Source: CAYGSN01 sp964352675 (GTDB lineage: Bacteria > Pseudomonadota > Alphaproteobacteria > Micavibrionales > Micavibrionaceae). From it: a stretch of 63,098 nucleotides of DNA. Of the stretch, positions 52,141 through 61,169 are shown piece by piece. The stretch's first letter is position 1. The number at the start of each line of letters is the position of its first letter. The DNA is taken from NCBI GenBank assembly GCA_964352675.1, contig CAYGSN010000013.1, positions 1 through 63,098 on the forward strand, written 5' to 3'. Below the pieces are notes generated by a model. It saw nothing but the letters and a program-made list of their open reading frames with translations. It was not told the origin of the DNA and made no database searches. A program made the translations under genes and the position numbers.

Positions 52141-53655
52141 ATGGCAAAAGCACCGAAATCTTTTAAACCCCGAAAATTTAAAGACCCACATGAGGTCCTG
52201 GACTCTCTAACCACGATTTATGAGGAGCATGTCCGCTATCTGCGTGAAAGCTTTGAGGAGTTTACGAAGGGGAAGCCGCTGGCCGGCTCCAAGCGTATCC
52301 GTGCTTGCTATCCTTATATCCAGATTCAGGTTGATGTCGCCCGCCGTTCTGATAGCAGGCGCTCTTTCGGTTTTGTCTCGCGCAACGGTCTATTCCGCAC
52401 GACTCTTACACGGCCGGATATCTTTAAGGCGTATTATTTCAACCAGGTGCGGTTGTTGCTCAAAAATCATGATGTGGGTATTGAAGTTGGAATCAGTGAT
52501 ACTCCGATCCCGATTCACTTTGCATTGGGCGAAAACTTCCACCTGGAGCAGGGGCTTAGCCCGGAACAGATTCACGAAATCCCGAATGTTTTTGATGTGC
52601 CGGACCTGGACATCATGGATGACGAGATCGCCAACGGAACCTTTGTACCCGCGTCTGGTGAGCCTACACCGCTGGCGTTGTTCACCGCGCCGCGCGTTGA
52701 TCTGAGCCTACAGCGGTTAAAGCACTACACAGGAACCTCACCGGAGCATGTGCAGAATTACGTTATTTTTACGAACTACCAGTTTTATATTGATGAGTTT
52801 ATTAAGATCGCCAAGGATATGATGGCGCCGACGGATGATCCGCAGCTTAAAAAGCGTCGCAGCCTCTACACGGCTTTTGTAATGCCAGGCGACTTTATTA
52901 TAACCAATGAAAATCTGGCAAAAAATCCTGAAGATGCGCGCGAATTCTCCGATATATCCCGCATGCCGCAAATGCCGGCCTATCACCTGAAAACCGAAGA
53001 TGGTGGCGGGATTACCATGATCAATATCGGCGTCGGTCCGTCCAATGCCAAAACCATTACGGATCATGTGGCGGTGCTGCGCCCGCATGCCTGGCTGATG
53101 CTGGGGCATTGTGCGGGGCTGCGTAATTCACAGAAGCTGGGTGATTACGTTTTGGCGCACGGTTATCTGCGGGAAGATAACATTCTGGATGACGACCTGC
53201 CGCCCTCCATCCCCATACCGGCGCTGGCGGAGATTCAGGTTGCGCTGGAGCGTGCGGTTGAGCAGGTCAGCGGGCTGGAGGGTTATGATCTGAAAAAAGT
53301 TATGCGCACGGGCACTGTGGCGACGACGGATGACCGGAACTGGGAGCTGCGATCCTCCATTAAGCAAAACCGCCGCCTGAGCCAGAGCCGGGCGATTGCG
53401 ATGGATATGGAATCCGGGACGATTGCTGCCAATGGTTTCCGCTTTCGCGTGCCCTACGGTACCTTGCTCTGCGTCTCTGACAAGCCGCTACATGGTCAGC
53501 TAAAATTACCAGGCATGGCTGATAGTTTTTATCGTCAGCGGGTGGAGCAGCATCTGCAGGTCGGTTTGCTGACCATGACCATGTTGCGCGATCTTTCACC
53601 GGAAAAGCTTCACAGCCGTAAATTGCGCAGCTTTAACGAGGTCGCGTTTCAATAG
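52141..53655 (+). CDS. amn: AMP nucleosidase
   Basis: A 504-residue enzyme that splits AMP into adenine and ribose 5-phosphate and so regulates adenine nucleotide levels. The N-terminal AMP-binding domain (SKRIRACYPYIQIQVDVARR) is joined to a nucleoside phosphorylase-like catalytic domain with VLRPHAWLMLGHCAGLRNSQ and AIAMDMESGTIAANG. Start ATG 52141 is preferred to 52117. It follows ftsY by 31 bases. Confidence 0.93.
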   Translation: MAKAPKSFKPRKFKDPHEVLDSLTTIYEEHVRYLRESFEEFTKGKPLAGSKRIRACYPYIQIQVDVARRSDSRRSFGFVSRNGLFRTTLTRPDIFKAYYFNQVRLLLKNHDVGIEVGISDTPIPIHFALGENFHLEQGLSPEQIHEIPNVFDVPDLDIMDDEIANGTFVPASGEPTPLALFTAPRVDLSLQRLKHYTGTSPEHVQNYVIFTNYQFYIDEFIKIAKDMMAPTDDPQLKKRRSLYTAFVMPGDFIITNENLAKNPEDAREFSDISRMPQMPAYHLKTEDGGGITMINIGVGPSNAKTITDHVAVLRPHAWLMLGHCAGLRNSQKLGDYVLAHGYLREDNILDDDLPPSIPIPALAEIQVALERAVEQVSGLEGYDLKKVMRTGTVATTDDRNWELRSSIKQNRRLSQSRAIAMDMESGTIAANGFRFRVPYGTLLCVSDKPLHGQLKLPGMADSFYRQRVEQHLQVGLLTMTMLRDLSPEKLHSRKLRSFNEVAFQ

Positions 53656-53687
53656 TTCTTCTTATCAAATGCCGGTAGAAATCAAAA

Positions 53688-53707
53688 AAGGCACCACAGG
53701 GCGCCTT
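53688..53707. terminator. bidirectional terminator between amn and the 53742 gene
   Basis: AAGGCACC, loop ACAG and GGCGCCTT form a stem with one mismatch. A T-rich run follows on both strands (TTTTTTGAT on minus, TTATTCGCTTTTAT on plus), so it may end both genes. Confidence 0.7.
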
Positions 53708-53741
53708 ATTCGCTTTTATAGACTTTTAAATAGTCTTAGTC

Positions 53742-54035
53742 TTAAACCGAAATATCAACCAGAGAGCCGCGCTCACCGGAAGAGGCGTCTTCGGACTGGT
53801 TGTTATTGGCAACGTTAAAGCCCTGCGCTTCGTCGCGACGCCCAACATTTTGGTTGTCTGTTTCAGCATTCTGCGTCTGTGCAGCCTGTGTGCCTTGCGG
53901 CTGAACTTGCTGTCGATCGCGCGGCTGTTCCTGTTCTTCCGCACGGCGAGCTTGTTGGTTATTTGCACCGCCCTGTAATGCCGTTGCGATTGGAAGTTGT
54001 TGCTGCGGTCCGATGCCGCCCAGAGGTCCTGCCAT
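53742..54035 (-). CDS. low-complexity hypothetical protein
   Basis: A 97-residue Gln/Asn/Ala/Gly-rich protein (PQQQLPIATALQGGANNQQA) with no membrane helix. Only the end, ERGSLVDISV, has a conserved look. It is likely disordered. It is convergent with amn and divergent from DUF2336, with no strong ribosome-binding site. Confidence 0.5.
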   Translation of the reverse strand: MAGPLGGIGPQQQLPIATALQGGANNQQARRAEEQEQPRDRQQVQPQGTQAAQTQNAETDNQNVGRRDEAQGFNVANNNQSEDASSGERGSLVDISV

Positions 54036-54334
54036 AGTTTTAAATCCCTAGATTATGATTTGTTCCCACTACTCTTTAGTTTACTTACAATTTATTAATA
54101 AAGGATTATTATAGGGTGAGTCTCTATAAAAATCAAAAAAATCTGCAAATTAACCATTCCGTAAACAAGTTTTAACGCAATCGTAACCAATCCGGCGTAT
54201 AAATAGGGGCAAGACGGCAACGTATAAGCCATAAAAAACCAACTAAACTGCGTGCCTTAAGACTTCTATGGATCTGGATCGGATTCGAATTTTTAAAATA
54301 AAAAGAATATAATAAGAATTATGGGGCTAAAAAA
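54036..54334 (+). promoter_or_regulatory. 299-base gene-free stretch upstream of the DUF2336 gene, with CtrA-like sites
   Basis: No gene is seen. TTAACCAT (54150-54157) and TTAA-N7-GTAA (54172-54186) resemble CtrA-binding sites of alphaproteobacteria. A TATAAA lies at 54198-54203. The leader to ATG 54335 would be long (about 125 bases). Confidence 0.35.
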
Positions 54335-55465
54335 ATGGATCTGAGCTTTTTGGATAAATCTTCAACGGTAACGCCGCTTCTGGTGCGTTTATATGATTCA
54401 CACAAATTGTACTCTCTTGCGAAGGATAAAAAGCCATATGCCAGAGTGGAGTTGACCGGTGTTGTCAGCGACTTACTGGAAATGGACCTCTCTATGAAAG
54501 AGGGCGAATTGATCGCCGATGTCCTGATTGCGCTTTTGCGCCAGGCGGAAAAAGATTTGCGCGGAGCTTTGGCTGAGCGTCTTTCAACAATGGACAGCGT
54601 GCCCTTACGCCTTGTGCTGCAGATGGCAAACGATGAAATTGAGATCGCGGAGCCTATCCTAAGGAAAAGTCCGGTTCTTGGTGATCTTGATTTGATTTAT
54701 ATCGTCAAATCCAAAAGCGCCGAATATTGGCGTAAAATCGCCCAGCGCAATGCTCTGAGCGAACAAGTGGTCGAGCTTCTGGCTGATACACGCGATTTGG
54801 AAACAGCAATTAATTTGGTGGAAAACAAGGGGATTGTCCTAACTGATTATACATTAAGCATCCTGAGCGATATCGCGCAGGGAGAGGAAACTCTGGCTGC
54901 TCCTTTGTTGCGCCGTGATGAAGTGACGGCAGATATCGCCGGCAAGCTTTATCAGTTCGTGGGGCAGGACATTAAGCAATTTATCCTTGATAATTACGAG
55001 CTGGAATCCCAGGTTTTGCTGGATGTGATTGATGATGTTGTTCTGGATTTGGTGGATATCGATGAAAAATCCGAATTGCTGCCGACGGCTTCAATGGAGA
55101 AATCTGCCGACCGTTTTGCAGAAAAAGGTTTGTTGACTGTTAAGCTGATGCTCAGCACGTTAAAGCGCGGGCAGGTCCCGGCCTTTATCGCACAATTTGC
55201 AAAGTTTTCCGGTCTGGATGCCAAAACCGTTCTGGAAATTTTGATGCAGCCAAACGGTCAGGGATTGGCCGTGGCCTGCAAAGCCTTTGATATTCTCAAG
55301 CCTGATTTTGTTTCGATCTTCTTACTGACAAACGGATTGCGCAACGGCAGTTCGATGGTGGATACACAGGATATCAATCGCGCCATTAGCTACTACAATC
55401 GAGTGACAGCGGAAGTTGCCAAGCGCATCATGAAAAACTCACTGGATGGCAACAGCCTGAACTAA
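54335..55465 (+). CDS. DUF2336 domain protein
   Basis: A 376-residue, mostly helical, cytoplasmic protein of the alphaproteobacterial DUF2336 type (LLRQAEKDLRGALAERLS, PLRLVLQMANDEIEIAEPIL, ILSDIAQGEETLAAPLLRRD). It consists of HEAT-like helical repeats. Function is unknown; some members are coupled to motility or cell-cycle genes. CtrA-like sites lie upstream. The end overlaps the pgk end by four bases on the other strand. Confidence 0.85.
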   Translation: MDLSFLDKSSTVTPLLVRLYDSHKLYSLAKDKKPYARVELTGVVSDLLEMDLSMKEGELIADVLIALLRQAEKDLRGALAERLSTMDSVPLRLVLQMANDEIEIAEPILRKSPVLGDLDLIYIVKSKSAEYWRKIAQRNALSEQVVELLADTRDLETAINLVENKGIVLTDYTLSILSDIAQGEETLAAPLLRRDEVTADIAGKLYQFVGQDIKQFILDNYELESQVLLDVIDDVVLDLVDIDEKSELLPTASMEKSADRFAEKGLLTVKLMLSTLKRGQVPAFIAQFAKFSGLDAKTVLEILMQPNGQGLAVACKAFDILKPDFVSIFLLTNGLRNGSSMVDTQDINRAISYYNRVTAEVAKRIMKNSLDGNSLN

Positions 55466-56667
55466 GCAGCTTTTTTGTTGACGGATAAGGCGGCAACGCC
55501 GGGCAGGGTTTTGCCTTCCAGCCACTCCAGAAACGCGCCGCCAGCTGTTGAGATATAGCTGAAATCTTCTGCAACCCCTGCATTTTCCAGCGCAGAAACT
55601 GTGTCCCCGCCTCCGGCCACGCTCACGCATTGGCCGGATTTTGTCATCTGTGCCACCGCACGGGCCAGAATATTTGTTCCCGCATCGAATGGCTTAACTT
55701 CAAACACGCCCAGAGGACCGTTCCATACAATCGTATGGCACCCTTTAATTTTGTCTGCAATGTCGTCCACGGCATCGGGCGCGGCGTCAATTGCCATTTT
55801 ACCTTCGGGAATTCGGGTGCTGTCCACGATGTCATTAGCAGCATTGGTTTGTATTTCGCTCACCACCACCACGCGGGACGGTAGCAGGATTTTGCAACCT
55901 TTATCTTCGGCCAGCGCCATAATCTCCCGCGCCTGATCGGCCATATCTTTCTCGCAGAGAGACCCGCCGATATCAGCCCCTTGTGCGAATAGGAAGGTAT
56001 TGGCCATGCCGCCGCCAAGGATAAGAATATCTACTTTTTGTACCAGGTTTTTCAGCACGCTAAGCTTGGTAGAGATTTTAGAGCCCCCGGCGATGGCTGC
56101 CACCGGGCGCTTTGGATTTTCCAGCGCCTGATCGAGCGCGCGCAGTTCTTCCTCCATCAACAACCCCGCGGCGCTGGGCAACAGATGGGCCAGCCCTTCC
56201 GTTGAGGCATGGGCACGGTGTGCCGCGGAAAACGCATCATTCACATAGATATCGCCCAGCTTGGCCAGTTCCTTTGCAAATTCCGGATCGTTCTTTTCTT
56301 CTCCCGCATGAAAACGCAGGTTTTCCAGCAGTACAATGTCACCGTCCTGCAAGCTATTGCACAAGGTTTGTGCCGTTTCGCCGATGCAGTTTTGGGTAAA
56401 GCGCACAGGGGCGCCCCATGCGGTTTCCAGCGCTTTCAGGATAAAGGCCAACGAGAGCGCAGATTCTTTCTCTCCCTTCGGCCGCCCGAAATGGGACAGG
56501 ATGATAATGCGTGCTCCGGCGCTGCGCAGTGCATCTATCGTGGGTTTCAGGCGGTCAATTCGCGTGGTGTCGGTGATACGCCCGTCCTGTTTCGGGACAT
56601 TTAGATCAACCCGCAGAAGTACGCGCTTGCCCTTTAAATCCAGATCTTTGAGAGAGGTAAAATCCAT
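55462..56667 (-). CDS. pgk: phosphoglycerate kinase
   Basis: A 401-residue glycolytic kinase that moves a phosphate from 1,3-bisphosphoglycerate to ADP. Motifs: LLRVDLNVPKQDGRITD, ILSHFGRPKG, LLENLRFHAGEEKN, NDAFSAAHRAHASTEGL and the nucleotide loop AGGGDTVSALENAG. It has normal length. It precedes nothing in its direction within 300 bases; pip lies upstream. Confidence 0.97.
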   Translation of the reverse strand: MDFTSLKDLDLKGKRVLLRVDLNVPKQDGRITDTTRIDRLKPTIDALRSAGARIIILSHFGRPKGEKESALSLAFILKALETAWGAPVRFTQNCIGETAQTLCNSLQDGDIVLLENLRFHAGEEKNDPEFAKELAKLGDIYVNDAFSAAHRAHASTEGLAHLLPSAAGLLMEEELRALDQALENPKRPVAAIAGGSKISTKLSVLKNLVQKVDILILGGGMANTFLFAQGADIGGSLCEKDMADQAREIMALAEDKGCKILLPSRVVVVSEIQTNAANDIVDSTRIPEGKMAIDAAPDAVDDIADKIKGCHTIVWNGPLGVFEVKPFDAGTNILARAVAQMTKSGQCVSVAGGGDTVSALENAGVAEDFSYISTAGGAFLEWLEGKTLPGVAALSVNKKAA

Positions 56668-56681
56668 GATATTCCTTTTGA

Positions 56682-57647
56682 TTATTTGAGAGTTTTATAG
56701 TTTTCCGTTGCTTCAATCAAGCGGGAACGCAGGGCCGGGTCTAACGCCGAGTGCCCGGCATTGGGCACAATAATGTAATCTGCTTCGGGCCAGAGTTGAT
56801 GAAGCTTATGCGCGGTCTGGATCGGGCAGATTGCGTCATAGCGCCCCTGTATAATTGTGGTTGGGATGGCGCGCATGGGATCAATAGCATTCAGAATGCT
56901 GCTTTCTCCGCTCAATATCTCGTGTTTGAAAAAATGTGCCTCAATCCGTGAAATGGCCAGGGCGTGCTTCTTCTGTTCATCCGTGGTGATGGTTTCATAG
57001 TTTGGATAAAGAGAGGAACAGGCGCCCTCATACAAAGCCCAGCGGATAGCGGCCTGCAGCATCACATTCGGATCATCCGAGGTCAGGCAGGCATAATAAG
57101 CCTCCAGCAAATTGTCGTGTTGGTCTTCGGGGATCAGGCCCGCAAATTGTTCCCACGCTTCGGGAAAAATCTTGCGCATACCATAGAGGAACCATTCAAT
57201 TTCATCGGCTTCGCACAAGAAAATTCCGCGCAGAACCATGCTGATGCAACGCTTTGGGTTTTTCGCCGCATAGAGCATAGCCAGCGTACTGCCCCAGGAC
57301 CCGCCGAACAAATGCCAGCGCTCGACCTTCAGGTGCTGCCGCAACGCCTCCAGATCATCAACCAGATGTGCCGCTGTGTTGTTTTCGAGGCTGCCCAGCG
57401 GGTGAGATCGACCGGAGCCGCGCTGGTCATAAACAATGATCCGGTAATGATCCGGGTCGAAAAAACGGCGATGAGTTGGGGTTGCACCTGCGCCCGGTCC
57501 GCCATGCAGGAAGACGATCGGTACGCCGTCCGGGTTTCCGCTTTGTTCCCAATAAATCTGGTGCGTATCGTCAACATTCAAAAAACCGCTGGAATAGGGC
57601 GTAATGGGCGCGAACAGGTCAAAGACAGGTTCTGCCGAGCGGCGCAT
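56682..57647 (-). CDS. pip: proline iminopeptidase
   Basis: A 321-residue alpha/beta-hydrolase peptidase (S33) that releases N-terminal proline. FLHGGPGAGATPTHRRFFDP and YDQRGSGRSHP form the oxyanion region; GGSWGSTLAMLYA carries the nucleophilic Ser; the charge-relay His lies in VPNAGHSA near the end. ATG 57647 is assumed; GTG 57689 would add 14 basic residues. Neither has a good ribosome-binding site. Confidence 0.9.
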   Translation of the reverse strand: MRRSAEPVFDLFAPITPYSSGFLNVDDTHQIYWEQSGNPDGVPIVFLHGGPGAGATPTHRRFFDPDHYRIIVYDQRGSGRSHPLGSLENNTAAHLVDDLEALRQHLKVERWHLFGGSWGSTLAMLYAAKNPKRCISMVLRGIFLCEADEIEWFLYGMRKIFPEAWEQFAGLIPEDQHDNLLEAYYACLTSDDPNVMLQAAIRWALYEGACSSLYPNYETITTDEQKKHALAISRIEAHFFKHEILSGESSILNAIDPMRAIPTTIIQGRYDAICPIQTAHKLHQLWPEADYIIVPNAGHSALDPALRSRLIEATENYKTLK

Positions 57648-57736
57648 GGGTTTGCGAATGATCTTCGATGTTTTTCTTGTCGGTGACACGTTTTTAAATC
57701 CGTTGTCTGTTATCGCTCAGCAAGAAGGTTAATTCG

Positions 57737-58630
57737 TTAAGGATTGCTGATGGATTTCACCATAGGACCTTTTTCCGGCGGGCGCAACGGGTCGGCGGCC
57801 TGTATGTTCATGCGGCCCTTTGTGTCGGTGAACTCGATCGCTTCGGGATGGTCAATTTCGATATAGGGGCCGTTATACTCCTCAATCCAGCCGCGTACGC
57901 GTACATGCCGCCCGCCCCACTGCATGGGGTCCATTCCCGCCTGCTGGAAATATCGCTTATTGGCCGGAGCAATCGAAACCGTGAAATCTTCCCGCCAGTT
58001 CTGGCCAAAATTCAGGTAAATCCGGTTGTTGTTCAGAGCAACGGCTTCGATTTTGCCTTCCACGATGCGGAATTCGTTCAGGCTGTCCCCCGCCTTTTCT
58101 TCGGTCATGATTTGAAATTCGGGCATACTCCAAAACCCAAGCGCCTCTTCGCGCGCACGGGATTCAAGAGCATACATCTGCTGCGCCATGTCCGGATTGC
58201 GCTGGGTTGTGCGTACACGTGCCAAACCCAGAGAAATCAGAGTACCCTGCGCCCAGGCATTGTCGGCATCCCGTTGTATCTGAGCCAGATCATGCCCCAT
58301 ACGATTAAGGCGGCCCAGATCCTTTCGTGCGGTTTGGAATATATGAACCGTTTCCCCTTCCAGAAAATCTTTCAGGACATCAAGGGCCAGGATAGAAAAT
58401 TCCCCCGGATTGAAGTAATCATAGCCGGGGATATCAATGCCGGAGAGGCGGATTGTACGCCCGTCCGTAAGCTGGAAGGTCAGAGGGTCTATGACGGTTT
58501 TGACCTTGCCGGTTCCGGTTTCGCGCATGGTGATGAAATCACCGTTGGGTAAAGCTTCTTTGGCTTGTGCGCCCGCGACACAGAATAAAAGGCTGGAGAT
58601 CAGCAAAAAACACGCTAATATTCGTTTCAT
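57737..58630 (-). CDS. exported thermonuclease-like (SNase-fold) protein
   Basis: A 297-residue protein with a signal peptide (cut near residue 23, AQA-K). Residues about 40-165 resemble the staphylococcal nuclease domain: VKTVIDPLTFQLTDGRTIRL, LSGIDIPGYD, LEGETVHIF and ARKDLGRLNRMGHDL. It keeps the IDP-x-T and G-I-D type positions, but the catalytic Arg-Glu-Arg set is only partly visible. The C-terminal half is another OB-like domain (GRHVRVRGWIEEYNGPYIEI). ATG 58630 shares a CATG with the protease gene on the other strand. Confidence 0.7.
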   Translation of the reverse strand: MKRILACFLLISSLLFCVAGAQAKEALPNGDFITMRETGTGKVKTVIDPLTFQLTDGRTIRLSGIDIPGYDYFNPGEFSILALDVLKDFLEGETVHIFQTARKDLGRLNRMGHDLAQIQRDADNAWAQGTLISLGLARVRTTQRNPDMAQQMYALESRAREEALGFWSMPEFQIMTEEKAGDSLNEFRIVEGKIEAVALNNNRIYLNFGQNWREDFTVSIAPANKRYFQQAGMDPMQWGGRHVRVRGWIEEYNGPYIEIDHPEAIEFTDTKGRMNIQAADPLRPPEKGPMVKSISNP

Positions 58631-60107
58631 GATAATATTAAATTCACTTTCAAAGACATTTGGCAAGGGCGCGTTCGAAATTGTGCTGCTGCTGTTGTGC
58701 GCAAATCTTCTGGGCGCGTGTTCCACCAATCCGGCCACCGGCGCTTCGCAATTTACGGCTCTGATGTCACCGGAGCAGGAGGTGCGTGTCGGCGCAGGCG
58801 AACATGAAAAGGTCAAACAGCAATTTGGCCTTTACGATGATGCGGCGCTCTTGAATTACGTACGCCAGGTTGGGGCCAAGGTCGCGGCCAATACGGAACG
58901 CTCCGATGTGACGTATCAGTTTTTTGTTCTGGACAGCCCGATTGTGAACGCCTTTGCGCTGCCGGGTGGGTATATCTATGTCTCGCGCGGCCTTCTGGCT
59001 CTGGCGAATTCGGAGGCTGAGCTGGCGGCCGTTCTGGCGCATGAAATCGGGCATATCACCGGGCGGCATTCGGCAGAGCGTTATTCGCAGAGCGTGATAA
59101 CAAGTCTGGGGGCGGCTGTGATTTCTGCAGCGGTGGACAGCTCCGGCGTCAGTCAGGCGCTGGGGATTGGCTCAAACCTGTATCTCAGCTCTTATTCCCG
59201 TGGGCAGGAGAGCGAGGCCGACACCTTGGGTCTGCGCTATTTAAGCCGAGGCGGGTATGATACGGCCGCGATGTCGTCATTTTTGCAGTCTCTGCAGAAT
59301 GAAAAAAACCTCCAGGATATGGAGAGCGGTCAGGCCAGCTCGAATTTCAGCTATTTTTCTACGCATCCGGCAACCGCAGACCGGGTGAGCAAGACCCGCG
59401 GCGAAGCGGCTCAATATGCTGCGGGCGGAACGGTTAACGAGGGTGGGTACTTGAATGCGATAGATGGTCTTGTCTATGGTGATAGCGCCGATCAGGGGTT
59501 TGTCCGCGGCCGGACATTTTCTCATGCGAAGCTTGGTTTTACCTTTGAGGTTCCGCAAGGCTTCCGGTTAATGAACCAGCCGACGCAGGTGGTGGCGACA
59601 TCGTCTGTCGGGGCGGTTGTTGTGTTCGACCTGGCCGGAGCGCAGGGCGTATCCGATGCCGGGGCGTATCTTTCCCAGATCTGGATGAAGGGTGAAAAAA
59701 TTCCTGCGCCAGAGCGCATCACAATTAATGGTATGGGAGCGGCAACAGCCTCCCTTCCGGGGACGGTAAACGGCCAGCCCGTGACAATCCGCCTGGTCGC
59801 GATCGAGTGGGAACAGGGACGTTTTGCCCGATTTCAGATGGCCATTCCTCGAAGCAGCCCGGCTTCTTTGGTTGAAGATCTCAAACGTGCAACCTATAGC
59901 TTTAAGCGGCTTAGCACTGCGGAGAAGGCAATTCTCAAACCCTACCGCGTCAAGGTTGTTACAGCCGGGGATGGGGATACAGTGGCTTCTCTGGCACGCC
60001 GCCAGCCCTTTGAAAAATTTCAGGAAGAGTATGTTCGCGTCCTGAATGCTCTTGCTCCGGGTGCGCCGCTACAGGCAGGGCAGCGCTATAAAATAATCGT
60101 GGAATAA
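58629..60107 (+). CDS. M48-family metalloprotease lipoprotein
   Basis: A 492-residue protein with a lipoprotein signal (LLGAC, Cys at about 31). The M48 zinc site HEIGH lies at 138-142 (VLAHEIGHITGRH), with the third ligand Glu in RGQESEADTLGLRYL. Then come a Tyr-rich FSTHPATADR motif and a C-terminal LysM-like tail (VVTAGDGDTVASLARRQPF and AGQRYKII). It probably degrades misfolded envelope proteins, as BepA does. ATG 58629 overlaps the nuclease ATG on the other strand and lacks a ribosome-binding site. Confidence 0.87.
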   Translation: MIILNSLSKTFGKGAFEIVLLLLCANLLGACSTNPATGASQFTALMSPEQEVRVGAGEHEKVKQQFGLYDDAALLNYVRQVGAKVAANTERSDVTYQFFVLDSPIVNAFALPGGYIYVSRGLLALANSEAELAAVLAHEIGHITGRHSAERYSQSVITSLGAAVISAAVDSSGVSQALGIGSNLYLSSYSRGQESEADTLGLRYLSRGGYDTAAMSSFLQSLQNEKNLQDMESGQASSNFSYFSTHPATADRVSKTRGEAAQYAAGGTVNEGGYLNAIDGLVYGDSADQGFVRGRTFSHAKLGFTFEVPQGFRLMNQPTQVVATSSVGAVVVFDLAGAQGVSDAGAYLSQIWMKGEKIPAPERITINGMGAATASLPGTVNGQPVTIRLVAIEWEQGRFARFQMAIPRSSPASLVEDLKRATYSFKRLSTAEKAILKPYRVKVVTAGDGDTVASLARRQPFEKFQEEYVRVLNALAPGAPLQAGQRYKIIVE

Positions 60108-60112
60108 ATCGA

Positions 60113-60157
60113 AATAAAAAATAACCGGACTGGGAAGGGGGAGTTCTCAGCCCGGTT
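60113..60157 (-). terminator. terminator of rpoH
   Basis: On the minus strand an imperfect stem (AACCGG/CCGGTT plus inner CTGGG/CTCAG with one mismatch at 60123-60157) precedes ATTTTTTATTT. It lies 22 bases after the rpoH stop. Confidence 0.7.
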
Positions 60158-60178
60158 CTCGAAAGACCGATGAAAAAA

Positions 60179-61066
60179 TCAGCCTTCCAGAAATAAATCC
60201 TTCTTGTTTTTGACAAGACCGCTCATGGAGCTCTTTAGTTTGTCCATGGCGCGTTGCTCCAATTGGCGCACACGCTCCTTGCTAACACCCAGCTCTTTGC
60301 CGAGTTCCTCCAAGGTTACAGTCTCATAACCCAAATGGCGGTCCTTGATAATTTTCTGTTCACGTTCCGGCAAGGTGTTTAAGGCATCTTGCAACCAGCG
60401 GGAGCGCGTTTGTGCATCTCTCATGCCGATGACAACGTCTTCGGGCGTTGGGCCTTCATCGGCCAGAAAGGTCTGCCATTCGTCTTCTCCGGTTTCGCCG
60501 ATACGAGCATTTAACGACTGGTCACCGCCGGACAGGCGTCCTTCCATATCGCTCACCTCTTTGGTCTTAACCTTCAGCTCTTTGGCAATCTCACTGCGTC
60601 CCTTATCGCCCAACCCTTCGGCCTCATTGCGGCTTTCAATCTTGGCGCGCAGACGGCGCAGGTTAAAGAACAGGGATTTCTGCGCAGCCGTAGTTCCCGT
60701 ACGCACGATAGACCAGTTACGCAGCACGTAATCCTGGATACAAGAACGTATCCACCATGTTGCGTAAGTTGAGAAGCGCACATCGCGCTCCGGATCGAAC
60801 CGGCTTGCGGCCTGCATCAGGCCGATATTGCCCTCCTGAATAAGGTCGCCCATGGGCAGGCCGTAATTGCGGAATTTGCTGGCCACCGAGACCACAAGGC
60901 GTGTGTAAGAGCGTACAAGCTCATGTAAAGCCTCTTCATCCTCACTGTCCCGCCAACGTCTGGCCAAATCCAGCTCATGTTCCTTTTCCAGTAAAGGCTC
61001 ATTCATGGAGGTTCTGATATAGTCCAGATTTGCTTTTTGTGTTTGGGGATCGTCAATATGTGCCAT
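60179..61066 (-). CDS. rpoH: heat-shock sigma factor RpoH (sigma32)
   Basis: A 295-residue sigma factor for heat-shock genes. Region 2 is GDLIQEGNIGLMQAASRFDP and RFSTYATWWIRSCIQDYVLR; the RpoH box QKSLFFNLRR is diagnostic. Region 4 is TLEELGKELGVSKERVRQLE. AAGGAAGG precedes ATG. It lies behind the pseudo-phosphoesterase gene by 103 bases. Alphaproteobacteria often have two rpoH genes; this one cannot be sorted by sequence alone. Confidence 0.97.
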   Translation of the reverse strand: MAHIDDPQTQKANLDYIRTSMNEPLLEKEHELDLARRWRDSEDEEALHELVRSYTRLVVSVASKFRNYGLPMGDLIQEGNIGLMQAASRFDPERDVRFSTYATWWIRSCIQDYVLRNWSIVRTGTTAAQKSLFFNLRRLRAKIESRNEAEGLGDKGRSEIAKELKVKTKEVSDMEGRLSGGDQSLNARIGETGEDEWQTFLADEGPTPEDVVIGMRDAQTRSRWLQDALNTLPEREQKIIKDRHLGYETVTLEELGKELGVSKERVRQLEQRAMDKLKSSMSGLVKNKKDLFLEG

Positions 61067-61169
61067 CTCTTTACCTTCCTTCCAGGCATTTCTTGCCTTG
61101 CACGACTCTATTCGCAGGAGCAGGTGAAATAGATTACATTTTTATTAAGTTTTTTTTAATTCCTGTGGA

